A DNA stretch of 64,000 bases, taken from the NCBI GenBank assembly GCA_009363875.1, contig CM018695.1, forward strand, positions 49,709,161 through 49,773,160. The letters run 5' to 3'. Below, piece after piece: positions 34,501 to 45,856 of the stretch. The position numbers and the translations under genes are program-made. Under the pieces are notes generated by a model. The model had not been told where the DNA came from and did no database searches. It saw only the letters and a list, made by a program, of their open reading frames with translations. Within the stretch, counting starts at the first letter, position 1. The number at the start of each line of letters is the position of its first letter. This DNA is from Mikania micrantha (taxonomy: Eukaryota; Streptophyta; Magnoliopsida; Asterales; Asteraceae).

Positions 34501-36830
34501 GTGAATCTATTTTAGTTATAAATGAAGTTGATAACTTTGTTGAAAGGCGCTTCGTTTGTCCCCACGAGGCTGTTTGGAGAATCTTGAACGACCATATCCA
34601 TGTCGAGAATCCAGCTGTTCAACTTCTTGCGGTTCACTTAGAAGGGATGCAAAATATTACTTTTAAAAACAACCAACGCTTACCTGAGATAATTAACAAC
34701 CCCGGAACTGGGAAAACAACGTTGACTAAGTGGTTAGCAAATAATATTTATGATCCATCAGGTAGAAATCTGCGATATGTTGATTACATATCTAAATACA
34801 ATTGGGATGCTTCAGGTAAGTGTTGGATTCGCAGATTAGGTCAAAAAAGAAATTACTATTGGAAGATTGGCGTATGTTCACCCTACATGTGGAGAGTTAT
34901 TTTACCTTAGATTTCTACGGAACTTTCAAATTGGTTGTCAATCATACATAGAAATTAGAACTGTCGACAACATTGTGTGTCCAACCTACCGTGTTGCGTG
35001 TTAGAAATTAGGGCTAATAGGTGTTGACCAAGAGTGCATAGAAACATTTATAGAAGCATTAGAGTGGGCCACATCAGCTGAGCTTAGTTTATTATTTACT
35101 CATATACTTGTATTCTGTGAGGTTTCAAGCCCATTGTCATTATGTTTAGAGCACCGATGGGAAATGGCCGACAACATACTTTTAAACCTAAATAAATCTG
35201 GTGCTACATATATTAATATTACCAACACAGACATACAACAATATGTTCTCTATGAAATTGAGGCTTTGTTAAATTCTAGCTCATCCTCTTGCTCTTTGGT
35301 TGATTTTGGTTTACCAATGCCAACCAGATCCGCAATTTCTGCTTTAGGAAATTGTTTGCTGTTATAGGAAACCTGTTATGAAAAAGGAAAATTAACCATT
35401 GAGCATGAAGTGATGGTTTCTACTCTTCATCCAGAGGAACTTCACATTTACAACGTAGTTAGGAACTCACAATCTACCAACCAAAAGGCTCTGGTTTTTT
35501 TGTATGGTCAGGGTGGAACAGGGAAAACCTACCTAAGGAGAACCATCATATCTTCTCTAAGGTCACATGGAAAGAATGTTCTAGCAGTTGTTGCATCTAG
35601 AATTGCATCTCTTTTACTCCCGAGCGGAAGAACATCATATTCTCGTTTTAAGATTCCTTTAGACCTCACAGACTCATCAATTTGCTGCATAAAAAAGAAC
35701 ACACAATTGTCACAACTACTCATAGAAACATCACTTATAATTTGGGATGAGGCTCCAATGAGTGACAAAAGATGCTTTGAGTCATTGGACAAAACTCTAC
35801 GTGACATCACTGATACAACGACTGAACCATTTGGGGGAAAATCTATCTTTCTGGGCAGTGACTTTCAACAAACACTTCCAGTGAAACCAAAGGCATCAAA
35901 ATACGAAATTATCGCATTATCATTACCACGATCTTATCTGTGGAATTACTTCAAAGTTTACAACTAAAAGACAACATGAGCGTAAGTACTCAACTTCTCA
36001 CCTTCTAAACAAAGAAGTTATTCAAGAGTTTTCTGATCGGCACTTGGATGTTGGTGATGGTAAAATAGGTGTGCCACAAAAAGAAGGTCAATTGGACCTT
36101 AAAGTTATAGAAATACCATTAGGTTCTTGATACCTTATATAGATGTAGCAATAACCGAGTTAATACGGTTTATATACAATGGTTCAGTATTGAATAGTCC
36201 AAATGCAGTTAATATATTCGATTGAGAAAACATATGTCCTAAAAATGAAACTGTTGACAAGATTAATGAATTGGTTCTTAACATGCCTCTAAGTGATTAT
36301 TATACTTATTTAAGTATCGATTCTATGATTCCTCATGCTAAAAATACTAATGTTACAGATGTTATGTACCCACGAGAGTATTTAAATTTGCTTACTTTTA
36401 ATGGTATACCCTCTCATTGTTTGAAACTAAAAAAAATCTCCCATTATACTATTACGTAATATAAATAAAAAATGTTGTCTTTGTAATGGTACTGGATTGT
36501 TAGTGTCACAGTTACTACCAAGGGTTATTGAGGCACATGTTATCACATGAACATTAGTTGGCCAACGTGTTTACATACCCAAAATTAAGTTTGTGCATAA
36601 TAGCAGACTAACCTTTTGTTTTTACAAGACGTCAATTTCCAGTAAAATTATGTTATGCAATGACTATTAATAAAAGTCAAGCTCAATCTTTAAATAAAAT
36701 TGGAATATATCTACTAGAACTAATTTTTGGTCATGGCCAAATATATATTTCCATTTCTAGGGCAACGTCCCAGATGCATTAAAGTTGCTTATAAAACCAT
36801 AGGATGATGTCCATTCCAATGCAACTCTTA
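34501..36830 (+). pseudogene. Helitron PIF1-type helicase, broken
   Basis: 34560-34910 holds the Rep-helicase linker (PHEAVWRILNDHIHVENPAVQ). 35410-35967 is the best-kept stretch, 185 residues. It has Walker A GQGGTGKT, Walker B IIWDEAPM, then GKSIFLGSDFQQTLPV, which is PIF1 motif III. The next motifs follow in other frames. Near 36620-36700 comes RRQFPVKLCYAMTINKSQ, then a SRATS-like block near 36765. Stops and frame changes occur near 34908, 35365, 35967, 36130 and 36570. It would have been one long polypeptide with the Rep domain. Confidence 0.9.
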
Positions 36831-36859
36831 ACATTGTATTTGCTGACCTGCTTGCAGAG

Positions 36860-38986
36860 ATTGCAGCACATGAGGTTACAATTATAACTCAATGCACAAT
36901 AAATTATAAAATAACTTTCTTATAATAACTTACATAATATTATATTAATGTTTATAATATCTAACATATTTTTTTTGTTATTTTACTAACGCATAACTCA
37001 TAAATAAACATAAACTTACATTGAAATGTTACCTGTAAATAGGTTGCAGTCCATGGAACATAAGACACTTGGATCGTTTCAATTGGGCGGGACCGGTTTT
37101 GCTTTTTTTCCTAATCAGGGTGAGGCAATTGTGGCAATAGCACACAAGGAACAACGAAGGTATGTGGAACCCAAACTTACTTTACCCTCATGCTATAGAA
37201 TTAAAGATTACGTTTGTGTTCCTGCTAATTCCTATGTAAACATCATCAATCACACTGTTGCCTTACAAATTGGAGCAACTGCGTCAATTGAAAATTAATT
37301 GATAGAGAAACCTTGCCACGATTATATTTAGAATTCTTCCCTTACAAAAATGTTGACGCACTTCTTGAAAATAGCCAACATCTGATTGGTAAGTGATGCT
37401 TCTATTCTATGATTAAAGTCAATGTTAACATTAGTAAATGTGATCGTTAATTACATATTACATAGGCTTAATAACTACAAGAAACTACAAAACAAAACTA
37501 AACACTGGTGAACCATATCTACTTCTAACACTAACAAATTCCAGGTGCCTTTTAATTAAATTTATTGTCATTTAATTTTTAAGATATACATAGCTACGCT
37601 AAATTTTCCTTCACAGTGGTCAAAGCACAGAAGTAACTCTTTGGAAGGAAATTATTACAAAGTATGATCAGTTTGACAAAGAAGCGATAGACAACGCTAT
37701 GTCTATCTCAACCGGAGTATCAATGAGACTTCATCTTTGATTGACTGGTAAGAAATATCACTTTATTACTTTATATCATTAACATTATTATGAGTGGCTG
37801 CTATTAGTTAATAACAAATGCCAAAAAACAGCGCAATAAACTATAAGTTAGCAACCAGCAAACACAAACTAGAATGTTACAGCCTTCCCATACACAGGAA
37901 AATAGAATGACAACTGCAAATTACTGACATTATTCAGAGAGATGCAAAAGATTTTAAAGTAAGTACTTCCTTATAAACACAACATGACTTATAAATATGG
38001 TTTTAGAAATATTCCACTACGTGAGTATGTTACATCCAACAAAAGGCAAAAAAATATATACAAAATACTAATATAAATTACATTAAATATTACAAATTGA
38101 TTAAATCTATAGGCGCCACCCTGAAGACATGACATTATGACAAAGAAAGCAATATATTATTTGTTTAGTTCATATAAATACCAAATATTCATTTGTATCT
38201 ATTTTAGAGTATACGTATGTATAACAAGCACTAAATTTTCTCTTTCTAACAGGGCAAGAGCCTTATGTGTAGCGCATCAATCACAGAGATAGTCTCAACC
38301 AAAGACTGGTGTTATAATTCTTGTCCTAAATGCCTGCATACAATTTACAGAAGCTGAAAAGGTTGCGCCTGCCCAACCCGTGGAAAGTACAAAAAATAAA
38401 AACAAATGTAAAAGTTGCCTTTATAACATTTACTTTTCACCATCTTTATACACATCCATATACACAATCATATGAACTAACACACATAACCATTTAGGTA
38501 CCGTTTGGTGGTTCGAATTGCTGATTCAACAGGCAGCACAACATCCATATTATTTGTTTAAGCTGTTACAATCTTACTAGGAACACCATGCTCCGAACTT
38601 ATCAGTAAGGGTAGTTACACAGACCTTGAAACAGTACCTGCACCATTACATGCCTTAAAAGGACGTAATAAAACCTTCTTCCTCCAAGATCAAAGAGACC
38701 CAAGAACATGCAACACCATGTGTACAGTGAAAAATGTGTCACCTCACGATCCACAAACGGAAACTGCAGCCAAAACTTGTACACCATCGTTATCGCCAGC
38801 AACACCAGCCCCTGCTCCACCAACTGCATCGTCACAGTTTGTCATGGCCACAACATCACAACCTGAAAAATCAGCCACCACCTCTACCTCAAAACGTGTA
38901 GGTCCCAAAGTTGATCAAGATCTCAGCTTTATGACATCAAACAACATCAAAAGCCTTCTATTATGTGCGGAATCCATAATAGAAGA
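36860..38986 (+). pseudogene. RPA-like (single-strand DNA binding) gene of the Helitron, split and truncated
   Basis: Pieces look like exons of an RPA70-type protein. LPRLYLEFFP...LLENSQHLIG lies near 37310-37390, and STEVTLWKEIITKYD near 37620-37670. ASITEIVSTKDWCYNSCPKC lies near 38265-38330, with a later CACPT (zinc-ribbon cysteines). YRLVVRIADSTGST follows near 38505-38545. The last ORF (38718-39008) has a Pro/Ala/Thr-rich tail and reads into the copia LTR from 38987, so its final residues are not original. Stops break it in several places. Plant Helitrons often carry such RPA genes. Exon limits are not certain. Confidence 0.65.
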
Positions 38987-39255
38987 TGTAGAAAGCAATT
39001 TCTATTGATAAATTAGTGAACTTTACAAGGAGACTTCAATGCGTCTAGAAGCTCTACTTCAGGATTCTAACCCTAGACCAATACACTGTAAGTCTATTTA
39101 TACTAGTCTAGAAGTACATGAAATCAAAGTACACGAAATACAAAAGTATACGAAATACATACACGAACACTAAAGTACACGAAAATTCAGGAACTTGAAC
39201 CCCAGCTCGATCAGATCTTGATTTTGTCAGTCTTTTTCATTAGTCAGGCTCTACA
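38987..39255 (-). repeat. Copia element D 3' LTR
   Basis: 269 bp with TGTAGA...TCTACA terminal inverted repeats (minus strand starts TGTAGAGCCTGACTAATG). A TATA box (CTAGTATAAATAG, TATA core 39095-39102) sits about 155 bp in, preceded by several TTCGTGTACTT phrases. The purine-rich PPT lies immediately outside. The other target-site copy (expected GAAGA) would be past the window end. Confidence 0.7.
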
Positions 39256-39265
39256 AACTCCCCTA
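39256..39265 (-). promoter_or_regulatory. Polypurine tract next to D 3' LTR
   Basis: Minus strand TAGGGGAGTT, directly before the TGTAGA LTR start. Confidence 0.7.
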
Positions 39266-39440
39266 CACTGATGAAATCAATCGATCTACAGCATCTTCTT
39301 AAAAGGTCCGGCACCGGCATAAAGATTGTGAGTAATTGCCAAAGCAACTACTCGCGTGAAAGGCTTGGCCTCCCGATCATAACCTCCTGCTCCTCTGATC
39401 GGGTTCTGAAACAGAACCGTCATATCAGTCCTTCCAAATT

Positions 39441-41442
39441 CTAGCAAGTCCATTGGATCCAGAAAGAAAAGTTCTGAGAGTCACAGACGATGACAGCTCC
39501 ATAAGTCAGCTCATCAAATAACCATAATTTGTAGTCCTTGAGCGTGTCATCCAGTACTCTCATATGAACCGGCACTGATTTCTCCATGTTTGGAGGTGGA
39601 TACTTTGTGTAAATCCATGGCTCGAGCATTATGGGATCAAGGATGTTCTTGTGCCTAAATCTTCTTCCTTTCACAATCTTCATAACAAGTCTTTGTCGCA
39701 TTGATCCTTAAAACCTTAGTAAACAAATCAGCCTGATTATCTTTGGAGTCATTTTTGAATACGTCGTTGTTGATGCTCCGTAGATCTATCTTGGGCAAGG
39801 AGAAGAAATCTTGCGGGCGTTTGAAGTACTCCATCTTCCTGTTGAACCTCTTGAATAGATACAACTACTTCTCACTGTCATAACTCTAGTAAACGACTCG
39901 TGATCTGTCGTTGCGGAGGGCAAATGCATATCTGGAGCTAGCAGTGTATGAGTACTCCGGATCCTCAGTATATTCGTCTTTATTGGGTGTAATCCAGGTT
40001 TGTTGTACTTCTTTGGGAGCAGCCTTCCAATCTCTTTTCTTGTCGAACCAGCTCTCTATCACCTGATTGAAGCATGTAACCTCGTGTCCCAAAGCTGTGA
40101 CATACTTGTGAGCATACAAGTAGTCTATGTATGGATCAGTTGAGACGTTCCCAAGATATATGTCTTCATGTTCATCCTCCTTAGATGTTCCTAATAAGGT
40201 GCTGGGAATCTCTTCAAGTTCTTGCTTGGTGATGCATTTCCTTCATTAATCATGTCATCGGCTAATCCCTCAAAATTTATGTCATTAGGAAGATCATCAA
40301 GACGGTAATTATCATATTCATCAGTTGGCTTGTTTGATGATGCATTTCCTTGATCGTCTCCACCCTAATCCCTATCATCTTCCATGTCTTCCTTCTTTTC
40401 AGAGGCTCCACCCTTATATTCACCATCATCATTATCATCATTGTCATTATCATCATCATAATCTTTCTTTTCTTCCTCATCTTTATCTTTCTCAACCTTA
40501 TCATCATCTTTCTTTTCTTGATCATCCGGCTTTGCACTTTTGAAAGCAACTACCTCTTTTCTTAGATCAACATTGTCGTTCAGCAGAAAGTGGATATCAT
40601 TCTCGAGACACTTAATCTTTTCCACAGCAGCCAAAATGCATGATCTTAGATACTCAATATGTAGATCTTTCTTCATTGAGTCTTGTTCAAGATCAAAGAC
40701 CCAATCCTGAAGAAGATCGAGATCTATAGGCACATACTCTAGCTCATAAGATGATGAAGTCCCCATGGGGGCCTTTCCTTTTTCGGTCTTGGATTTGGGT
40801 GGTGAAGGAGGTTGTAGAAAGTGTATGGGTATTGGTGATTGTGGAGGTGAGTTTGGTTTTTATGGGGTGGTGATGGCAGTGTTTGGAGTGGTTGGGTGGA
40901 TGAAGTGGTTTGTTGTGATCAAAGGGTGGTTTGAGGTGGTGGAAGGGTGGTTTGAGGTAGTTGTTCAGGTGGCTGAGTGGTTTGGGCTCGTGGTTGTTGT
41001 GATGGTTACTGTGGTGGATTGATGGCTTCTTTACTCTATGTATCTTCAAGCGAGGATCACAAGTCCTCCTTGACACCATCTTGAGCCTCTTCTTAGGTGT
41101 ATACTTGAGTGAGGGGACGTAGTCTTCATCCTTATCATCTGATGAAGGTTTGGGTGCCTAAGCTACTTTGTTTGCCCTCATAATCTCCCATTCACACTGG
41201 TTAGCAGGATATATTTCTCGTTTCTCGAATACATAATCTATTTCAGAATCTGATGAATCCGATGAAGCGGCTTTCTCAGCTTCAGCAGTAGTCTTTGCTT
41301 GATCTTGCTCTTCTGCCACGAAGGCAATAGTGGTGGCTGGTTCAGCAATTTCATCCTCAAGTCCGGAAAATAATCTTCTGAACTTCTCCAAAGGCCTCAC
41401 ACTAGTAAATATCTTTCTATGCTTCTTATTCATGACCATGTA
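39441..41442 (-). pseudogene. Extra ORF of element D, C-terminal part
   Basis: Continues the reading frame that element C splits at 41442/54988. It starts with a basic KIFTSVRPLEKF segment, then an Ala/Glu/Ser-rich stretch (about 41290-41400). A His/Pro/Asn-rich low-complexity region lies at about 40760-41060. Next is a 130-residue predicted coiled-coil-like piece (40765 down) ending in a run of Asp, Glu and Lys (about 40390-40540). The last recognisable blocks are 39886-40119 (WFDKKRDWKAAPKEVQQTW) and 39441-39701. Stops separate the blocks. I know this kind of ORF from Asteraceae proteins annotated as copia polyproteins; its function is not known to me. It has no signal peptide or clear membrane segment, so calling it an envelope is only positional. 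Confidence 0.55.
41438..41442. repeat. Target-site duplication of element C (left copy)
   Basis: ATGTA abuts the TGTCACAC end of C and recurs directly after the other end at 54989-54993. It lies inside the extra ORF of element D. Confidence 0.9.
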
Positions 41443-42150
41443 TGTCACACCCCAGGCCGGCGGGAACGGATCGTGTTTTCCCGTCGGGCGGAAAGTTCCC
41501 GGGGCGCGATATCTTGAATGATAATCAAATGATCAGATTGTTTGCATAGCACATGATATATAATTGAGAAATGTAAACATGACAATGATATAGAATTACA
41601 AAGTTAAATTACATTGTACATCATAATTTAACTAAGTAAATCTAATCAAAAAGAATCAATGAGTTTATATCTTGAACTGTACAAGATATACAAAAGTGAT
41701 TCACTGTTTTGTCATTCCAAAAGTATGCAATCAAAAGTAAGCTAGGTCTTCTAAAAGTCCACTAGCTTAGCACTTGCACATATGTATCTACACCTGTTCG
41801 TCACCTGAGAAAACATGCAATTTAAAACAAGTCAACACTAGGTTGGTGAGTTCATAAGTTTAGTAATTGAAATCATTGAATTGATCATGCACACATCCAC
41901 AATGTCATATTTGATATTTGTAATACTTGATTCACCTGTTCCACCCAATGGCCTCTCTTTAGTTATATGTACAAGTAGTGTATCACCTGATTAAGTATGC
42001 TTATATATAGGGAATCACGAAAGGGTCAAGCCCAGACGCTATCCCACCACATACTCAGCCAAGTTCCACACCACTTGCGATACAACTAAAGATATCCATT
42101 TCCCGTTTGCTCAACGTGTCTGATATGTATTCGTTTGTTGTATCAATTAT

Positions 42151-42274
42151 AGAATAATATAGTGTGAGGGGTTTAGTTATCAAACTGAATTATTGATACA
42201 CCCTCATTGTATTAAGGAAATTTGATTTATTTAATCAGATCCTTGTATTATTCTATATTTGGGGGGGGGGGGGG
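42151..42274. repeat. Inverted repeat followed by a G14 tract in C LTR
   Basis: TATAGAATAATA near 42152 pairs with TATTATTCTATA near 42246. GTGTGAGGGG and TATCAA inside the arms also pair with TTGATACACCCTCAT. The run of 14 G follows at once. The other LTR has the same structure with 13 G (51448-51460). Confidence 0.8.
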
Positions 42275-43847
42275 TTAACTGTTGTTACACTTTTAAATAT
42301 TAAGAGTGTTAGTTAACCGCTTGCAACTTGTTCTTGAACCATAGTGCATAGAGCCTAAAAGGAATCCATTGTAATCCTCACATAATCAGAGTACAATGCA
42401 TCCGATTTACCTCTACCACTTTGTATGTACCGCGTCCTCAACGAAAGCTATTACTAGTAGTGAAACATGAGGTAAGATCAATTCCTCAATCTACTAATCA
42501 ATAGGATCCCGTTGGATTAATTACTTATCACTGCAGATTAATATCACCATGTGTCGCTTTCCAGAACCTGACTTGAGGTAGCCCTGTCACCGGTCATACG
42601 TTACCGGCCAATGTATCAATACGATCAACATACTAGCCCTACAAGCTAGAGGTTTGTCAAACCTATGGTACCACTATGCTATCGTCGGTTTAGTCACGTC
42701 AAACTAACTGGTCAGCGAATTATAGGGGCTTACATGATCAACTTGTACAATTTGGCACATGATTGAAGTGATATAATACTACAGGTCAATAGTAACTAAT
42801 TGTAATTGTGTTCATCAGTATCATTGTTCTCATTGTCATATGTTCTCCATGATATTAACAAGGTTAAATAAGAGCTTGTCTTATTAAGTTATGTTAATTA
42901 TTTGAGTGAATGATGTTGTTATCATGAAGTTACATTATCATGATTATCATTCTTTGTTCCTTGTACTCTTGTAATATGTATTGAGTTGTAAAGCTAAGTG
43001 TTAAAAGGACTTGTCCTATTACACTTACTTAACTCTTGTATCGAATGTTAATACAAAGATATGTAATATCTTTATAACATTCATATGTTTACTTGTAATT
43101 GTTCCATTGTCTGTTTATGTAAGAATAATTGAGTGTTATAAGATAAAATCTTATAACTATATTATTCTAATGTAATGATGAATTAATAAGATATATTGTC
43201 TTGTTCATCTGATTATCCCTGTCATGTCATAATCATACAAGCATGCATACAATGATATATGATAATAAGCAATTTAATATAATTCAATCAAAGTATAAGA
43301 AATTTGTAAGCAAAACTTTTAAATAATTAAAAGTAAAGCATGTTTCTCAGCCCCGTGAGTTTAAAATCAGTTAAGATTAAAGAAAAGGGGCATATGAACT
43401 CACCTCGTAGTTGTTGGGGTTGACTTAACTTAAACGAGAATGCACACGCTCTTGTTTGGATATGTTGTTGTGTTTTCACGATCCTGTATTGATTTCATGA
43501 CATTTGTGACTTATTAGCATAAGTTTGTAGGGTTTTGTGTGTGTGTGTGTAGGTATTAGCATTAAAGTTGGCTAACACACATAAGTCTTGGTTATCCTTC
43601 GGCCTCGTAGATCATCCATGTAAAGCTTGTATGTTTTGTTACTTAGTTAATGGTTATATCGTAAAGCCTCATATATTAACCTCGACTTAAGTAGTTACTA
43701 CCTTGTATTTAAAATGCTCATTTGTTATCTATATGTGCTTTAGCCCCAATCCCACCACTTCTGTAATAAATTGAAATCTTTATGTAACTCCATGTATATA
43801 TTATACTCATCAATTTAGTTTAGTAGGTTACAACTTTGATCACATGG

Positions 43848-44620
43848 GCCGAAGCACACCGTTTGGGACGAACTTAGGTGACCATGGCCCCGTTGTATGA
43901 GTTTGGGCCTGGTCAAGTCCTATTGGACCGAATGTGCCATGGTTATGGGTTAAACGAGTTGTCATTAGCCAAAGATGGTATCATGGGCCTAAAATGGTGG
44001 GCTAATTCATTAGGCAATGTTGTTGGGTCGGATAAAACTCCTTGGGCCGCATCCTGATCATGCCTGGGCCACTGTTGGGCCTGAGTGAAGGAGTTGGGCC
44101 GAAGGTATGCAATTGGGCCGCACAGAATGGAACTGGGCTGTTGTGTGTATGAGTCGAACATTTTGGGCCAAGAATGATGTTGGGCCTGCACAATAGTGGG
44201 TCGACTTAGCAATAGGCTACTGCTGTGCATCCTAACCTTCGACCGTATGTGTGAAGATGACCGACTAAGGTGATGTTCAAATGGCAGTGACTGCCGAATG
44301 TTGCCCCATTGAACCGAAAGAGGTTGTGAGTGTGTGAGGGTGGTCGAATGGATGGCCGAGAGAATGAGGACTAGCGAATGACACTATTCGGCCGTTCATC
44401 CTGTCCTGCGGCTAGTGTCTTTTTCGGTGAAGAAAGGGGCGAATGGTGTGGCCGAAGGTGGTGGCTGGGTGGCGAATGAAGGTATCCAGTCGAATGAAAA
44501 GAGATTCGGCCGAATGAGAACATCTCCGATCGAATGAATGGCGAAGAGGGGGATGGCCGAAGGAGGGTGGCCTTTCGGCCGTATGCGTCTCCTTCGCCCT
44601 CGCTCATTCGCCGAACTGGG
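43848..44620. repeat. GGCCCA and CGAATG arrays in C 3' LTR
   Basis: About ten TGGGCC (GGCCCA in sense) between 43848 and 44180, then about eight CGAATG between 44290 and 44600, with a CATTCG near 44605. The same two-part order occurs in element A with CGAACC in place of CATTCG. Confidence 0.75.
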
Positions 44621-45802
44621 AACGACTAGGGTTCAAACCTGGATGTCTCGGTCTAGGTTCCAGGTGGTTTCGAAGGTAGGATATGCTAAGGAAGGTTCTT
44701 GTGATCGTGGGTTGCAGGTTTTTGAGATGAAAAACCGGTTTTAAAGGGTTCCGAACGTAGGGTTACAAAACCCTAGAATCGTCATGTTTGAGCTCGGATT
44801 TACCTCGTTTTTGATGGTTTCCCTTCCCGATCTGTTGTACTTTCGTGTTAAGGGTGATAGTAGCTTCGATTTGGTACCAAGAACTCTCAAAATGATGGAG
44901 ATTTGAGTGAGAAATGTTAGTGAGAAGTTAGAGAGAGAGAATGGAGCCGGGTTAGGGTTTTTAGTGTGAGAAAATGGGGTGTTGAATGAAGGAGATGAAC
45001 TCTTTCATGGTATTTATACCCCGAGTGAGTTCGGGTTCGTTTTTGTTGCTCGGTTCGCGTTTTCGTTACGTTTTCGGAAAACTACGCGTAATTTAAACGA
45101 AATGAATAAAAGAAATATTATTTTAATTATTTGATGAGTTTCAAAATTGTAAAACATTAAAATGTTTTATTTTCTTAAATTTATTATCGTATCGTGTCGT
45201 GTTTCGTTTTCGTTTCGTCGAATCGCGTCACCTTCGCGCGTATTCGTTCGAATCGTCACCCGAACGAACACGACGAGGGTTTTGCTTTCCGACTTTTGTT
45301 TTCTACTTTTCAGTCATTATTTCGGAACTCTGAACTCACAGATATGTTTGTGTGAATCGTCACCCACGCAAACACACTGTCAGTTCGTTATTCTGACATA
45401 ATACTGCATTTGTGTTTGAATTGTGTTTCCCCACTGTCGGACTCAACTAAACATCCAGTTTTCACATTGCTCTTGTACTGATTCGTCGGCCATCTGATTC
45501 TTGTCATCTGTGGACATCAGATCGCAACCGATATGTTTTTGTTGTTTACTTGAACACCGTTGTATCTCTTGATTCGTTGTATTACTTGTACTTAGGTTTT
45601 CACCTAAATACTAACAACTATTGTTCATTGTGCGTGTTGTAGTTACAGTATTTAAGCTTTCACTTAAATACGTACAACTGTTTCTTGTATTTCGAATTCT
45701 GTTATCACAAACACTGTTCACGTATACGTATTTACACATAGTGAATAATGAAAGTACACGTACCGTACGGACTTGCCGGACGATCTGGTACTTGATGTTA
45801 CA

Positions 45803-45814
45803 GTCTCCCCTTGT
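45803..45814 (-). promoter_or_regulatory. Polypurine tract of element C
   Basis: Minus strand CAAGGGGAGAC directly before the TGTAACA LTR start, 43 bp after the pol stop codon. Confidence 0.85.
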
Positions 45815-45856
45815 TAAAGAAATTTCGTCTTGAAATTTAAGCATCAAAGTCTGGCT

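Larger units (their letters stand above)
32220..38986 (+). mobile_element. Decayed Helitron, cut by element D
   Basis: Plus-strand remnants in the normal plant Helitron order: Rep domain, PIF1-type helicase, then an RPA-like gene. All frames are broken. The 5' TC end and the 3' CTRR-hairpin end are not identified. The right side is lost where the copia 3' LTR begins at 38987; the remainder would lie beyond 64000. Helitrons replicate as rolling circles, with Rep nicking DNA and the helicase unwinding it. Confidence 0.85.
41443..45802 (-). repeat. Element C 3' LTR (left copy)
   Basis: 4360 bp, starting TGTAACA and ending TGTGACA in sense. The TATA box (GGTATAAATACC) is at 45009-45020, about 790 bp from the start. 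Downstream in the transcript are a CGAATG/CATTCG array (about 44290-44620), a GGCCCA-rich stretch (about 43848-44180) and a G14 run (42261-42274) beside an inverted repeat. Short minus-strand ORFs at 43943-44607 are products of the motif arrays, not genes. Confidence 0.92.

Noticed and set aside
39655..39864. RNase H end of another copia element (NQADLFTKVL resembles DNLADLFTK)
   Set aside because: Only one short string matches, with no RNase H motifs before it. Kept as part of the extra ORF remnant.
40277..40565. Met/Lys-rich and His-rich ORFs around 40300-40560
   Set aside because: Alternate frames of the Asp/Glu/Lys-rich low-complexity stretch of the extra ORF.
40765..41022. Plus-strand hydrophobic ORF of 85 residues
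   Set aside because: Antisense to the His/Pro/Asn-rich region of the extra ORF; the hydrophobic bias is a complement effect.
43943..44607. Minus-strand ORFs in the C LTR, repeated at 53129-53793
   Set aside because: Products of motif arrays in the LTR, with overlapping frames and no family resemblance.
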